Program-made: the position numbers and the translations under genes
Notes under the pieces: model-generated
Databases searched by the model: none
What the model was told of the DNA's origin: nothing
The model's input: only the letters and a program-made list of their open reading frames with translations
Source of the DNA: Caulobacter sp.
GTDB taxonomy: Bacteria; Pseudomonadota; Alphaproteobacteria; Caulobacterales; Caulobacteraceae
Assembly (NCBI GenBank): GCA_014378155.1
Contig: JACMOF010000172.1
Location: 1 to 13,642 of the forward strand
Length of the DNA stretch: 13,642 nt
Direction of reading: 5' to 3'
Shown: positions 1-7,672 of the stretch, one piece after another
Layout: each line of letters begins with the position of its first letter
How positions within the stretch are numbered: position 1 is the first letter of the stretch

Positions 1-128
1 GGGCCATAGTAGTTGGGATCTGGCGGGGCTATGAAGCGCCCCCTCGCCGTGCAACCTATGGCAGGATCGCGCGGTTTAACGTGGAGCCCGCGTGACAGTG
101 GGGACCGCAGGCTTGCGTGAGGTTTGAC
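1..128. other. Upstream region of the RTX gene, no gene seen
   Basis: No coding region is supported here; the only open frame is antisense to the RTX gene. A weak 5-bp pairing (GGGGC at 25-29 with GCCCC at 38-42) could be the tail of a terminator for a gene to the left, but it is too short to call. I see no convincing -35/-10 pair. The promoter of the RTX gene should lie in this stretch or further left, outside the window. Confidence 0.4.
119..122 (+). promoter_or_regulatory. Shine-Dalgarno sequence that sets the RTX start
   Basis: GAGG lies 6 bases before the ATG at 129. The alternative in-frame GTG at 117 overlaps this element and has no ribosome-binding sequence of its own, so ATG 129 is preferred. 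The protein then begins MALLVGTNFDDN, which is a usual opening for RTX proteins that start directly in their repeats. Confidence 0.55.
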
Positions 129-2189
129 ATGGCGTTGCTGGTTGGAACAAACTTCGACGACAACCTCGTCGGGACCGCAGATGACGACACGCTCCTGGGT
201 CTCGATGGCGCGGATACCCTGGATGGCGGCGGCGGGAACGACTTCCAGGACGGCGGCGCGGGCAACGATACGCTCTATGGTCTTGTCGGCGCCGACATTC
301 TGCAGGGCGGCTTGGGGGACGACCTTTACGTAATCAGCGACGCCGCCGTGCGCGTTCGGGAGTCGGCCGACGGCGGGAATGACACGCTGATGACCTATGT
401 GGATTTCGAGCTCGCGGGCGGCATCGAGAAGGTTCGGGTGCTCGACCCGGGCGCCATCAAGATTTTTGGCTCGAACGACGCCGAACAGATCATGGGCTAT
501 CTGGGCGACAACTATCTCAGCGGCGGCGGCGGGAATGACGCGCTCTACGGCCATGGCGGTAACGACAAGCTGGATGGCGGCGCGGGCGACGACTGGCTTG
601 ACGGCGGCGACGGCGGATCCGTGGACGGCGGCAGCGACGTCCTTTTCGGCGGCCTGGGTGCGGACGGCCTGGCGGGCCGGGACGGCGACGACTGGCTGGA
701 CGGCGGAGCCGGCGCCGACCTGATGATCGGCGGCGTCGGAAATGATAGCTATGTGGTCGATGACATCGGCGACCGGGTCATCGAGAGGCCGAACGAAGGT
801 GTGGACCTGGTTCTTTCGTCGATCACCTTCGCGCTGGAGGGCGGGGTCGAGCAACTGCGATTGCTGGGCTCCGGCGCGATCAACGGCTTCGGCTCGAACG
901 ACGCCGAGCGGATCATCGGCAATCTGGGCGATAACTATCTGGGCGGCGGCGGTGGAAACGACGCGCTCTACGGCAGCGGCGGCGCCGATCATATCGACGG
1001 CGGCTCCGGCGACGATTGGCTGGACGGCGGCGACGGCGGGTCGGTCGATGGCGGCGACGACGTGTTTTTTGGCGGCCTTGGGTCAGACGGTCTCGCCGGG
1101 CGGGACGGCAATGACTGGCTTGATGGCGGCGCCGGCGCCGACCTGATGTTCGGCGGCCTCGGGGATGACATCTATGTGGTCGATGACGCCGGCGATCAAG
1201 TCGTCGAGGCCGCAGGTGAAGGGTTCGATCTGGTCCTGGCGTCGGTCAGCTACCAGTTGCAGGGGGGCGTCGAGCGGTTGGAGTTGCAGGGAAACGCCGC
1301 GATCAACGCTTTCGGCTCCGCCGACGCCGAGCAGATCAACGGCAATAACGCTTCCAACTATCTGTTCGGGGGCGGCGGCGATGACATTTTAAGGGGTCAA
1401 GCCGGCAACGACACTCTCGACGGCGGCGCGGGCGACGATTTGCTGATTGGTGACGACAGCTATCCCCGGTCGTTCCCAGAAAACGACATCCTGTTCGGCG
1501 GCGCCGGTTCCGACTTTCTCGATGGTGGATTAGGCGCCGACTGGCTGGATGGCGGTACCGGCGGCGATAACATGTATGGCGGGAAAGGCGACGACATCTA
1601 TATCATCGACGACGCAGGCGACGGTACGACTGAGTACTTCAACGGCGGGTATGACATCGTCTATTCGTCAGTCAGTTACTCCTACGCCTTCCCCCATTAC
1701 CCCTATCGCACGTTTATCGAGGAACTGCATCTGACCGGGACAGCCTCGATCGACGCCACTGGATCGGATTACGGCGAAAAAATCTTCGGCAATGCCGGCA
1801 ACAACGTCCTGCGCGGCGGCAACTCCGGGACCAGTCTGGGAGTGGACGGTGTCGATTGGCTGGATGGCGGCGGCGGCGACGACACCCTGTACGGCTCGAG
1901 CCCCGACAACCGCACCTATTATGGCGGCTACTCAATCGACCAGTTCTCGTTCGGGCCGGGCGGCGGCCACGATCACATCATCGATTTCCATTGGGCCTAC
2001 TGGAATACGCGCAGCAACGTTTCCGAAGACATCCTGGATCTGTCGTCCGAGAAGGCCGCCGGGACGACATGGACGATCCAGCAGGTTGGCTACGACACCC
2101 TGATCAGCCTTTCCGATGGCGACAGCATCGTCCTGGAGGGCGTGACCGCCAGCCAGCTTCAGCAGAATTCCAGCGGCTGGATCTTCTGA
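129..2189 (+). CDS. Secreted calcium-binding RTX repeat protein
   Basis: Predicted 686-residue extracellular protein. Seen: dense glycine/aspartate nonapeptides of the GGxGxDxLx type from the first residues onward (for example GGGGNDALYG, GGAGDDWLDGG). They alternate with a non-RTX beta segment of the form YVVDDxGDxVxE...G(V/I)ExLxLxG, which recurs four times. No catalytic domain is visible. There is no N-terminal signal peptide. The C-terminus (DTLISLSDGDSIVLEGV... ending GWIF) has the acidic/hydroxylated, hydrophobic-ending form typical of type I secretion substrates. Known for the family: repeats fold into calcium-bound beta rolls after export through an ABC transporter, a membrane-fusion protein and a TolC channel. 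The S-layer protein RsaA of Caulobacter is an example. Here a TolC/RsaF-type gene lies about 4 kb downstream. Inferred role: surface or released structural/adhesive protein; it could also be a small S-layer-like or biofilm protein. Family call is certain, function unknown. Confidence 0.9.
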   Translation: MALLVGTNFDDNLVGTADDDTLLGLDGADTLDGGGGNDFQDGGAGNDTLYGLVGADILQGGLGDDLYVISDAAVRVRESADGGNDTLMTYVDFELAGGIEKVRVLDPGAIKIFGSNDAEQIMGYLGDNYLSGGGGNDALYGHGGNDKLDGGAGDDWLDGGDGGSVDGGSDVLFGGLGADGLAGRDGDDWLDGGAGADLMIGGVGNDSYVVDDIGDRVIERPNEGVDLVLSSITFALEGGVEQLRLLGSGAINGFGSNDAERIIGNLGDNYLGGGGGNDALYGSGGADHIDGGSGDDWLDGGDGGSVDGGDDVFFGGLGSDGLAGRDGNDWLDGGAGADLMFGGLGDDIYVVDDAGDQVVEAAGEGFDLVLASVSYQLQGGVERLELQGNAAINAFGSADAEQINGNNASNYLFGGGGDDILRGQAGNDTLDGGAGDDLLIGDDSYPRSFPENDILFGGAGSDFLDGGLGADWLDGGTGGDNMYGGKGDDIYIIDDAGDGTTEYFNGGYDIVYSSVSYSYAFPHYPYRTFIEELHLTGTASIDATGSDYGEKIFGNAGNNVLRGGNSGTSLGVDGVDWLDGGGGDDTLYGSSPDNRTYYGGYSIDQFSFGPGGGHDHIIDFHWAYWNTRSNVSEDILDLSSEKAAGTTWTIQQVGYDTLISLSDGDSIVLEGVTASQLQQNSSGWIF
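468..1900 (+). repeat. Four tandem ~423-447 bp modules inside the RTX gene
   Basis: The anchor encoding GSNDAE / GSNDAE / GSADAE / GSDYGE recurs at 468, 891, 1314 and 1761. The spacings are 423, 423 and 447 bases (141, 141 and 149 residues). Each module contains a short beta linker followed by a run of RTX nonapeptides. Modules 1 and 2 are nearly identical in protein, including DGGDGGSVDGG and GLAGRDG, but differ at many third codon positions. Module 3 carries a changed insert (DDSYPRSFPEND) and module 4 is truncated and runs into the secretion-signal region. Confidence 0.85.
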
Positions 2190-2268
2190 TCGCTTGGAAA
2201 GTGTCGATCGCCGCTCGCTGATAAGGCCAAGATCGCCTTGGTGACCTGATCCCGACAACAGGGGTTTG

Positions 2269-2296
2269 CCCGCCCTCGGACTGCGCCGAGGGCGGG
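2269..2296. terminator. Hairpin between convergent RTX and valS genes
   Basis: A perfect 11-bp stem (CCCGCCCTCGG at 2269-2279 with CCGAGGGCGGG at 2286-2296) closes a 6-base loop. It lies 80 bases past the RTX stop and 48 bases past the valS stop. Neither strand has a clear T-run after it, so it may work as a bidirectional barrier or mRNA end-protecting stem rather than a canonical intrinsic terminator. Confidence 0.6.
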
Positions 2297-2343
2297 TCAG
2301 CAGTCGATCAACCGGCCGACGGGATCGACAGGCGTCAGGCCCC

Positions 2344-5220
2344 TTACCCCACCGCCACCAACCGCGCCAGGGCCGCTTCCAGCTTGGCCTTGGCGGCTTC
2401 CGCGTCAGCCAGGCGCTCGCGGTTCTCGGCCACCACCTCTTCCTTGGCCCGCGCCAGGAAGTCGGGATTGCCCAGCTTCCTGGCCGTCTTCTCGATCTCG
2501 CCGACATGGCCGGCGATCTCCTTGGCCAGGCGAGCCTTCTCGGCGGTCAGGTCGATGAACTCGGCAATGGCCAGGGCCCCCGTCGCCTCACCCAGCACGA
2601 AGGGCACGGCGCCGGCGGGCGGCGCTTCGGCTTCGCGGGCGCTGTCCAGGCGGGCCAGGGTCAGCAACAGGTCGCGGTGCCGGACCAAACGAGCCTTGGT
2701 CTCGGCATTGGCGCCGATCACCGTCAGCGGCGGCTTGGCGCCGGCCGGCAAATTGACCTCCTTGCGCAGGGATCGAATCTCGCCGACCGCATCGACCAGC
2801 CAGCCGATCTCAGCCTCGGCGTCGGCGTCGATCCAGCTGTCCGGCAGCTCCGGCCATTTCTCGACAATCAGCATGCCCGTGCGGGGCGCGCCGAATTCGG
2901 CGGTCTTGTCCCACAGCTCCTCGGTGATGAACGGCATCACGGGGTGCAGGAGCTTGAGGATCACATCCAGCGCCCAGGCGGCAGTGGCCCGCGTCTCCGC
3001 CTTGGCCTCGGCGTCGTCGCCATTGAGGATCGGCTTGGCCAGCTCGACATACCAGTCGCAGAACACGTTCCAGATGAACTTGTAGAGCGCGTCGGCCGCG
3101 TCGCTGAAGGCCGGCGCCTCCAGGGCCCGCGTCACCTCGGTGACGGTCTTGACCGTCTCGCCGCGAATCCACTTGTTGATCGGTTGCTTCACCGTGGACG
3201 GGTCGAAACCCTCCACGCGGACGCACTCGTTCATCTGGGCGAAGCGTGAGGCGTTCCACAGCTTGGTGCCGAAGTTGCGATAGCCCTCGATGCGCTGCTT
3301 GCTGAGCTTGATATCGCGCGCCTGGCCCGACATCGCCGTCATGGTGAAGCGCACCGCGTCGCAGCCCAGCTCGTCGATCAGGATCAGCGGATCCATCACA
3401 TTGCCCTTGGACTTGCTCATCTTGGCGCCCTTTTCGTCGCGGACGAGGGCGTTGATGAACACCTGCTTGAACGGGACTTCGCCCATGAAGTGCAGACCCA
3501 TCATCATCATCCGGGCCACCCAGAAGAAGATGATGTCGAAGCCGGTGACCAGGGTGTTGGTCGGATAGAACTTGGCGAGGTCGGCGGTCTTGTCCGGCCA
3601 GCCCAGGGTCGAGAACGGCCACAGCGCAGAGCTGAACCAGGTGTCAAGGACGTCTTCGTCTTGCTTCAAGACAACTATATTTCCGCCAGACTCAGAACTT
3701 CCCAAGCCAGATTCTGGGATGCTTACTCTCTCATCGCCATAGTAGTCTCGTGCCTCTGCGAGAGCCTCTTCGGCAGTCTCAGCCACGAACATATGAGGCG
3801 TGAGATGCTCCAACTTCATAGCGGTTTCAGTTCGTTCGACAACGCGCGGCCCATACCAAACCGGGATGCGGTGCCCCCACCATAGCTGCCTGCTGACGCA
3901 CCAAGGTTCGATGTTTCGCAGCCACTCGAAGTAGGTCTTTTCCCAATTCTTCGGCTCGAAGACCGTTGCGCCCTCTTCCACCGCCTTGATCGCCGGCTGC
4001 GCAAGCGTGTGCGCATCGACGTACCATTGATCCGTCAGGCGAGGCTCGACCACCACTCCGGAACGGTCGCCATGTGGCACCGCATGGCGGATTTTTTCAA
4101 TCTCCCGCAGCCAACCTTCATTTTCAGAGATCGCAACTATCGCTTTCCTAGCGCTGAAACGATCGAGGTTTCGCAGTTCAGCCGGCAGCTCATGCAGGGG
4201 TGCGCTGGGCTCAAACTTTCCATTTTCAACTACCCACCGCTTCGGGCGGGCGAGCGTTGATCCACGCTCATCGAAAACGTCGATGAAAGCCAAGCCGTGG
4301 CGCTTGCCGACCTGGAAGTCGTTGAAGTCGTGGGCGGGCGTGATCTTGACCGCGCCGGAGCCCTTGGTCGGGTCGGCATAGTCGTCGGCGACGATCGGGA
4401 TGCGGCGGCCGATGATCGGCAGGACCACGTCCTTTCCGACCAGGTCCTTGTAGCGTTCGTCCGAGGGATGGACGGCCACGGCGGTGTCGCCCAGCATCGT
4501 CTCGGGACGCGTTGTGGCCACGACGATGAAGTCGCGGGTCTCATATTCGGTAGCCTTGCCGTCCTCGTCGAAGGCGACCGGGTGCTGGTAGGTGACGCCG
4601 TCGGCCAGCCGATAGGCGAAGTGCCAATAGGCGCCGTCGACCTCCTTCTGTTCGACCTCAAGGTCGGAGATGGCGGTCTGGAACTGCGGGTCCCAGTTGA
4701 CCAGGCGCTTGTCGCGATACAGCAGATTCTGCTTGTAGAGCTGGACGAACACCTTGCGGACGGCGGCCGACAGACCCTCGTCCAAGGTGAAGCGTTCGCG
4801 CGACCAGTCGCAGCTGGCGCCCAGGCGGCGCAGCTGGTTGACGATCTCGCCGCCGCTCTCGGCCTTCCATTCCCAGATCTTCTCGACGAAGGCCTCGCGG
4901 CCCATCTCGCGCCGGCCGACATTGCCGGCGGCGGCCAGTTGGCGCTCGACGACCATCTGGGTGGCGATGCCCGCATGGTCGGTGCCCGGCAGCCACAGGG
5001 CCGATTTGCCGCGCATCCGGTGGAAGCGCGTCAGCACGTCCTGCAGCGTGTTGTTCAGCGCGTGGCCGATGTGCAGCGAGCCCGTGACGTTGGGCGGCGG
5101 GATGACGATGGTGAACGACTCGGCGTTCGGGTCCTCGCTCGGCTTGAAGGCGCCGGAGGCCTCCCAGGCGGCGTACAGGCGGGGCTCGATGGATTTGGGA
5201 TCGAAGGTCTTTTCAAGCAT
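2344..5220 (-). CDS. valS: Valine--tRNA ligase
   Basis: Class I aminoacyl-tRNA synthetase, 958 residues; charges tRNA-Val in the cytoplasm and edits mischarged threonine. Seen: [13 protein letters not shown] with the HIGH signature at residues 50-53; KMSKS at 600-604; the CP1 editing insertion between the two halves of the Rossmann catalytic domain (roughly 200-430) with [13 protein letters not shown] and [10 protein letters not shown]; the [12 protein letters not shown] block; an anticodon-binding helical domain near 680-830; and a C-terminal coiled-coil tRNA-binding arm from about 887. Length is close to E. coli ValRS. The gene lies behind popZ with a 149-base gap that holds an intrinsic terminator, so it probably has its own promoter in 5221-5293, though none stands out. 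Odd: codons for residues about 321-520 are AT-richer and unlike the rest (separate entry). The frame stays open and all family motifs persist, so the enzyme looks functional. Confidence 0.97.
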   Translation of the reverse strand: MLEKTFDPKSIEPRLYAAWEASGAFKPSEDPNAESFTIVIPPPNVTGSLHIGHALNNTLQDVLTRFHRMRGKSALWLPGTDHAGIATQMVVERQLAAAGNVGRREMGREAFVEKIWEWKAESGGEIVNQLRRLGASCDWSRERFTLDEGLSAAVRKVFVQLYKQNLLYRDKRLVNWDPQFQTAISDLEVEQKEVDGAYWHFAYRLADGVTYQHPVAFDEDGKATEYETRDFIVVATTRPETMLGDTAVAVHPSDERYKDLVGKDVVLPIIGRRIPIVADDYADPTKGSGAVKITPAHDFNDFQVGKRHGLAFIDVFDERGSTLARPKRWVVENGKFEPSAPLHELPAELRNLDRFSARKAIVAISENEGWLREIEKIRHAVPHGDRSGVVVEPRLTDQWYVDAHTLAQPAIKAVEEGATVFEPKNWEKTYFEWLRNIEPWCVSRQLWWGHRIPVWYGPRVVERTETAMKLEHLTPHMFVAETAEEALAEARDYYGDERVSIPESGLGSSESGGNIVVLKQDEDVLDTWFSSALWPFSTLGWPDKTADLAKFYPTNTLVTGFDIIFFWVARMMMMGLHFMGEVPFKQVFINALVRDEKGAKMSKSKGNVMDPLILIDELGCDAVRFTMTAMSGQARDIKLSKQRIEGYRNFGTKLWNASRFAQMNECVRVEGFDPSTVKQPINKWIRGETVKTVTEVTRALEAPAFSDAADALYKFIWNVFCDWYVELAKPILNGDDAEAKAETRATAAWALDVILKLLHPVMPFITEELWDKTAEFGAPRTGMLIVEKWPELPDSWIDADAEAEIGWLVDAVGEIRSLRKEVNLPAGAKPPLTVIGANAETKARLVRHRDLLLTLARLDSAREAEAPPAGAVPFVLGEATGALAIAEFIDLTAEKARLAKEIAGHVGEIEKTARKLGNPDFLARAKEEVVAENRERLADAEAAKAKLEAALARLVAVG
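3661..4260 (-). other. AT-richer foreign-codon segment within valS
   Basis: My hand count gives 338 G or C in these 600 bases (about 56%), with individual 60-base lines as low as 45-50%, against about 63-67% in the valS lines just outside (3601-3660 and 4321-4380). Read in the valS frame the segment uses codons scarce in the rest of the gene: AGA, AGG, ATA, GTA, GTT, TCT, GGA, AAA, AAT. It encodes residues about 321-520, the end of the editing domain and the return into the catalytic core. The edges are approximate. The best explanation is replacement by homologous recombination with a lower-GC valS allele. Confidence 0.65.
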
Positions 5221-5293
5221 GGCGCTGCGGGTATGCCATCTGCGGCCGCTCGGCGAAACCGTGGGCCTTGGTTCAACAGAGATTTTGGGACGG

Positions 5294-5322
5294 AAAAAGG
5301 CGGTCGCCGGAGCAACCGCCTT
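5294..5322 (-). terminator. Intrinsic terminator after popZ
   Basis: Read on the minus strand: AAGGCGGT, a 10-base loop, then ACCGCCTT running into a short T-tract (5298-5294). The 8-bp GC-rich stem followed by T's is a canonical Rho-independent terminator. It lies 48 bases after the popZ stop and 74 bases before the valS start, so it insulates valS from popZ transcription. Confidence 0.75.
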
Positions 5323-5369
5323 CCAAATTCCGGGCCGTCACCGCCGCACGAGCGACGGATGACGGCGGA

Positions 5370-5909
5370 TTATACGCCGCGACCGCGAGCGATGCGGTGG
5401 ACTTCTTCTTCCACCTTGGTCTCGACGATGCGCGGCAGGTTCTGGTCCAGCCATTCCTTCAGCAGCGGCTTCATCAACTCGCGGACCACGTCCTCGAGGG
5501 TGCGGCCGTCCTTGGGCATCAGCAGGGCCGAGGTCAGGCTGCCGAAGGCGCTGGCAGCCAGGTTCGAGGCGTGGTCGCCGACTAGGTTCTCGGCGACTTC
5601 GTCGCGCGAGAATCCCGACGGAAAGCTGGTTTCCGGAGCCGGCGACGGCGGCGGCACGGGTTCAGGCGCGGGTTCCGGCGAATAGACGTCGATATCGCCC
5701 ACCGACTCCAGCGGCACGGGCGGATCGATCGGATCGGTCAGGTCGAGCACGTCGTCTTCAGGCTCGATCTCGGCCAGCGGCGCGGGTTCAGGCGCGGGCG
5801 GGGCGGCGGCGGCCTCGGGCTCCGCCGGCGCGTCATCTTCCGAGATGATGCGCCGGATGGAGGCGAGGATCTCCTCCATCGTCGGTTCTTGAGAGGTCTG
5901 GTCAGACAT
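5370..5909 (-). CDS. popZ: Polar organizing protein PopZ
   Basis: 179 residues (the C. crescentus protein is about 177). Known: self-assembles into a polar microdomain that tethers ParB-parS at the cell pole and recruits many cell-cycle regulators. Seen: the conserved N-terminal client-binding helix MEEILASIRRIISEDD (11-26); a proline/acidic disordered linker (about 24-97, with 20 Asp/Glu, 22 Pro and no Lys/Arg); then the C-terminal assembly region (102-179) with FGSLTSALLMPKDGRTLEDVVRELMKP and LDQNLPRIVETKVEEEV, the DUF2497 signature. The linker differs from C. crescentus as I remember it while both ends are almost unchanged, which indicates a different Caulobacter species. It starts at ATG 5909, with only a weak purine stretch upstream. 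Gene order tolC-popZ-valS is as in Caulobacter and, with DUF2497 homologues, in other Alphaproteobacteria. A hairpin and a GANTC site lie just upstream and an intrinsic terminator follows. Confidence 0.95.
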   Translation of the reverse strand: MSDQTSQEPTMEEILASIRRIISEDDAPAEPEAAAAPPAPEPAPLAEIEPEDDVLDLTDPIDPPVPLESVGDIDVYSPEPAPEPVPPPSPAPETSFPSGFSRDEVAENLVGDHASNLAASAFGSLTSALLMPKDGRTLEDVVRELMKPLLKEWLDQNLPRIVETKVEEEVHRIARGRGV

Positions 5910-5933
5910 GTGCGGGCCGTCTCGAAGGGGTAC

Positions 5934-5965
5934 GAATCCTGTGAGCGCCCAGGCAGGCGCTCACA
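5934..5965. promoter_or_regulatory. 10-bp hairpin and CcrM-type GANTC site ahead of popZ
   Basis: TGTGAGCGCC (5940-5949) and GGCGCTCACA (5956-5965) form a perfect 10-bp stem with a 6-base loop, in the 117-base gap between tolC and popZ. GAATC at 5934-5938 matches the CcrM methylation sequence GANTC and lies between the stem and the popZ start, 25 bases before the ATG. No T-run follows the stem on the minus strand. It may end tolC transcription, or lie in the popZ 5' leader as a regulatory or stabilizing structure. The structure is seen; its role is not. Confidence 0.5.
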
Positions 5966-6026
5966 GCGATGGTGCAGACTTGCGCGGCTTAAGCAAGCTC
6001 AAGGATTGGGGCCGCGCCAATTCGTC

Positions 6027-7547
6027 CTACTTGGACGCGGTCTTGGGCTGGGCCTTGACGGCGGTCGAGGGCGCGCCAACGTGATCGATGGCCTGGATCA
6101 CCGGCTCCCACGGCACCCAACCGAAGGCATGGTTGACCTTGTCGTAGGACTTGACCGGGTCGTAGCGCTCGACGGCCGGCGCCAGGTTGGCGAGATTCAG
6201 CACGCCCATGGCCTGCAGGACGCTGGCGCTCGCGACATATTCGTCGCGTCGGGCGACGACTAGGGAGACCTCGGCATTGGCCAGTTCCAGCTGGGCGTTC
6301 AGCACGTCCAGCGTGGTGCGCAGGCCGACCTGCTGCTCCTGGCGCACGCCCTCGAAGGCGATGCGGGTGGCGCGCACCTGCTCCTCGTTGGAGACCAGAT
6401 TGGACCGCGAGGCCAGCAGGTTGTTCCAGGCGGTGGAGACCTGTTGCAGGGCCGAGCGCTTTGCGCCCTCCACGGCGATGCGGGCGGCGTTCTCGCGCTC
6501 GGTGGCGGCGCGCACCTGCGAGCCGTTCAGACCGCCGGTGAACAGCGGCACCGATGCAGTAATAGAGCCGGTCAGGGCGCGGCCATAGTCGCCGAACTGG
6601 CTTCCCGCGCCATTGAGGTTTTGGGCGTCCCAGCCCAGGCCGGCGCGGGCCGAGACGGTCGGGCGATAGGCGGACCTGGCGACGGCGACCCGGGCGGCGG
6701 CGGCTTGTTCGGCGTAGCGGGCCGCCTGGACTTGCGGGTTGAACTGGTCGATCGAGTCGAAGGCCTGCTCGACGGACGTCGGCAGAAGGGCGGCCAGCGA
6801 CGGCTCGGGCGCCAGGTCGGTCGGGTTCTGGCCGACCACGGCGGCGTAGGCCGCGCGGCTGGCGGCCAGGGTCGCCTGGGCCGAGGACTGGCTGGCGCGA
6901 GCGGCGGCCAGGCGGGCTTGCGACTGGGCGACGTCGGTCCGGGTGATCTCGCCGACCTCGAAACGGGCGTCGGACTCCTCGAGCTGGCGGCTCAGGACCG
7001 CGACGTTCTCGTTGGCGATGCGCAGGCGTTCCTGATCACGACGAACATCGACATAGCTCTGGATGACATTGCCCAGCACCGATTGCTCGACACTGCGCAG
7101 ATCTTCGCGGCCGGCCAGGACGTCGGCCTGGGCGGCGGTCAGGTTGGCGGTGGCTCGGCCGCCGCTATAAAGCGGTTGGGCCAGTGAAAGGCCAGCGCTG
7201 CTGGTATTGATCGTGCGGTTGTCACGATTGGGGACGTTGACCATCGCGCCATTGACGAAGGTGGCCGTCGTGCCCGGATTGGCCAGTTCGGTGCGTTGGC
7301 CGCTGACATCGGCCGAGGCGCTGAGCGCGGGACGGAAAGCCGTCTTGGCCTGGACCACGCCTTCGTCGGCGGCGCGCTGGTTGGCGCGCTGAGCCTGAAG
7401 CGTGGGGTTGGTCTGATAGGCCAGGGCCAGGGCGTCGGTCAGGGTCTCGGCCATGACTGTCGACGGGAAAGCGACCGAGACGAGGCCCGTCACCAGCCCT
7501 ATGCTGCAAGCGGCGGCCAACAAAACGGCCCGACGGCTATTCGACAT
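6027..7547 (-). CDS. TolC-family outer-membrane channel (RsaF-type)
   Basis: 506 residues from ATG 7547. This start is chosen because GGGGA (7560-7556) lies 8 bases upstream; the frame also holds an upstream GTG at 7568 and an ATG at 7556 without suitable spacing. Seen: signal peptide with a basic start (MSNSRRAVLLAAA), a hydrophobic core and likely cleavage at VMA|ETLTDA; then two outer-membrane efflux protein (OEP) repeats rich in long Ala/Gln/Arg helices, each opening with a conserved motif (ALALAYQTNPTLQAQRA; AARYAEQAAAARVAVARSAY), and the late motif LDVLNAQLELANAEVSLVVARRDEY. The C-terminus VPWEPVIQAID is typical of alphaproteobacterial TolC. Known: trimeric channel through the outer membrane and periplasm for type I secretion and drug efflux. 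In C. crescentus the tolC homologue beside popZ is rsaFb, one of two paralogues that export the S-layer protein. Here it could also serve the RTX protein at the left of the window. No ABC transporter or fusion protein accompanies it. Confidence 0.92.
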   Translation of the reverse strand: MSNSRRAVLLAAACSIGLVTGLVSVAFPSTVMAETLTDALALAYQTNPTLQAQRANQRAADEGVVQAKTAFRPALSASADVSGQRTELANPGTTATFVNGAMVNVPNRDNRTINTSSAGLSLAQPLYSGGRATANLTAAQADVLAGREDLRSVEQSVLGNVIQSYVDVRRDQERLRIANENVAVLSRQLEESDARFEVGEITRTDVAQSQARLAAARASQSSAQATLAASRAAYAAVVGQNPTDLAPEPSLAALLPTSVEQAFDSIDQFNPQVQAARYAEQAAAARVAVARSAYRPTVSARAGLGWDAQNLNGAGSQFGDYGRALTGSITASVPLFTGGLNGSQVRAATERENAARIAVEGAKRSALQQVSTAWNNLLASRSNLVSNEEQVRATRIAFEGVRQEQQVGLRTTLDVLNAQLELANAEVSLVVARRDEYVASASVLQAMGVLNLANLAPAVERYDPVKSYDKVNHAFGWVPWEPVIQAIDHVGAPSTAVKAQPKTASK

Positions 7548-7672
7548 CAAGTTCATCCCCAGACACACGGCGCGACCGCACCCTATATGATCGGCTGTAA
7601 GACGCGACGCCAGCGGCCGCTAGTTAAGCTTTTTTCACGCAGACGTTGCGCGGATGTCTCTTGGGCGTGTTG
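7548..7672. other. pcm-tolC intergenic region
   Basis: 125 bases. It contains a 10-bp palindrome AGCGGCCGCT (7612-7621), next to AAGCTT and a T-run on the plus strand. On the minus strand there is a TATAGG sequence about 40 bases before the tolC start that could be a -10 element, but no good -35 lies at the right distance. No clear terminator after pcm is seen, so read-through from pcm into tolC is possible. Confidence 0.3.
7556..7560 (-). promoter_or_regulatory. Shine-Dalgarno sequence selecting the tolC start
   Basis: GGGGA on the minus strand lies 8 bases before ATG 7547. The in-frame ATG at 7556 overlaps it and would have no spacing, so the 7547 start, which also gives a normal signal-peptide length, is favoured. 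Confidence 0.5.

Noticed and set aside
25..42. GGGGC/GCCCC hairpin at the left edge as a terminator
   Set aside because: Only five pairs and no T-run; the neighbouring gene is outside the window.
2223..2241. AAGGC...GCCTT pairing just after the RTX stop
   Set aside because: Five base pairs only; the 11-bp stem at 2269-2296 is the better candidate.
5334..5366. GCCGTCA/TGACGGC pairing after the popZ stop
   Set aside because: 7-bp stem with a 19-base loop; weaker than and adjacent to the clear terminator at 5294-5322.
4297..5685. 462-codon plus-strand open frame opposite valS and popZ
   Set aside because: Antisense to two well-recognized genes; low-complexity Gly/Asp/Val/Arg-rich translation typical of GC-rich shadow frames, with no family match.
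5976..5999. CtrA-like site near TTAA in the popZ upstream region
   Set aside because: Only one TTAA half-site is present at the required N7 spacing; the other half does not match.
7612..7621. AGCGGCCGCT palindrome as a terminator or operator
   Set aside because: Only 10 bp, no T-run in the gene direction, and such GC palindromes arise often by chance here.
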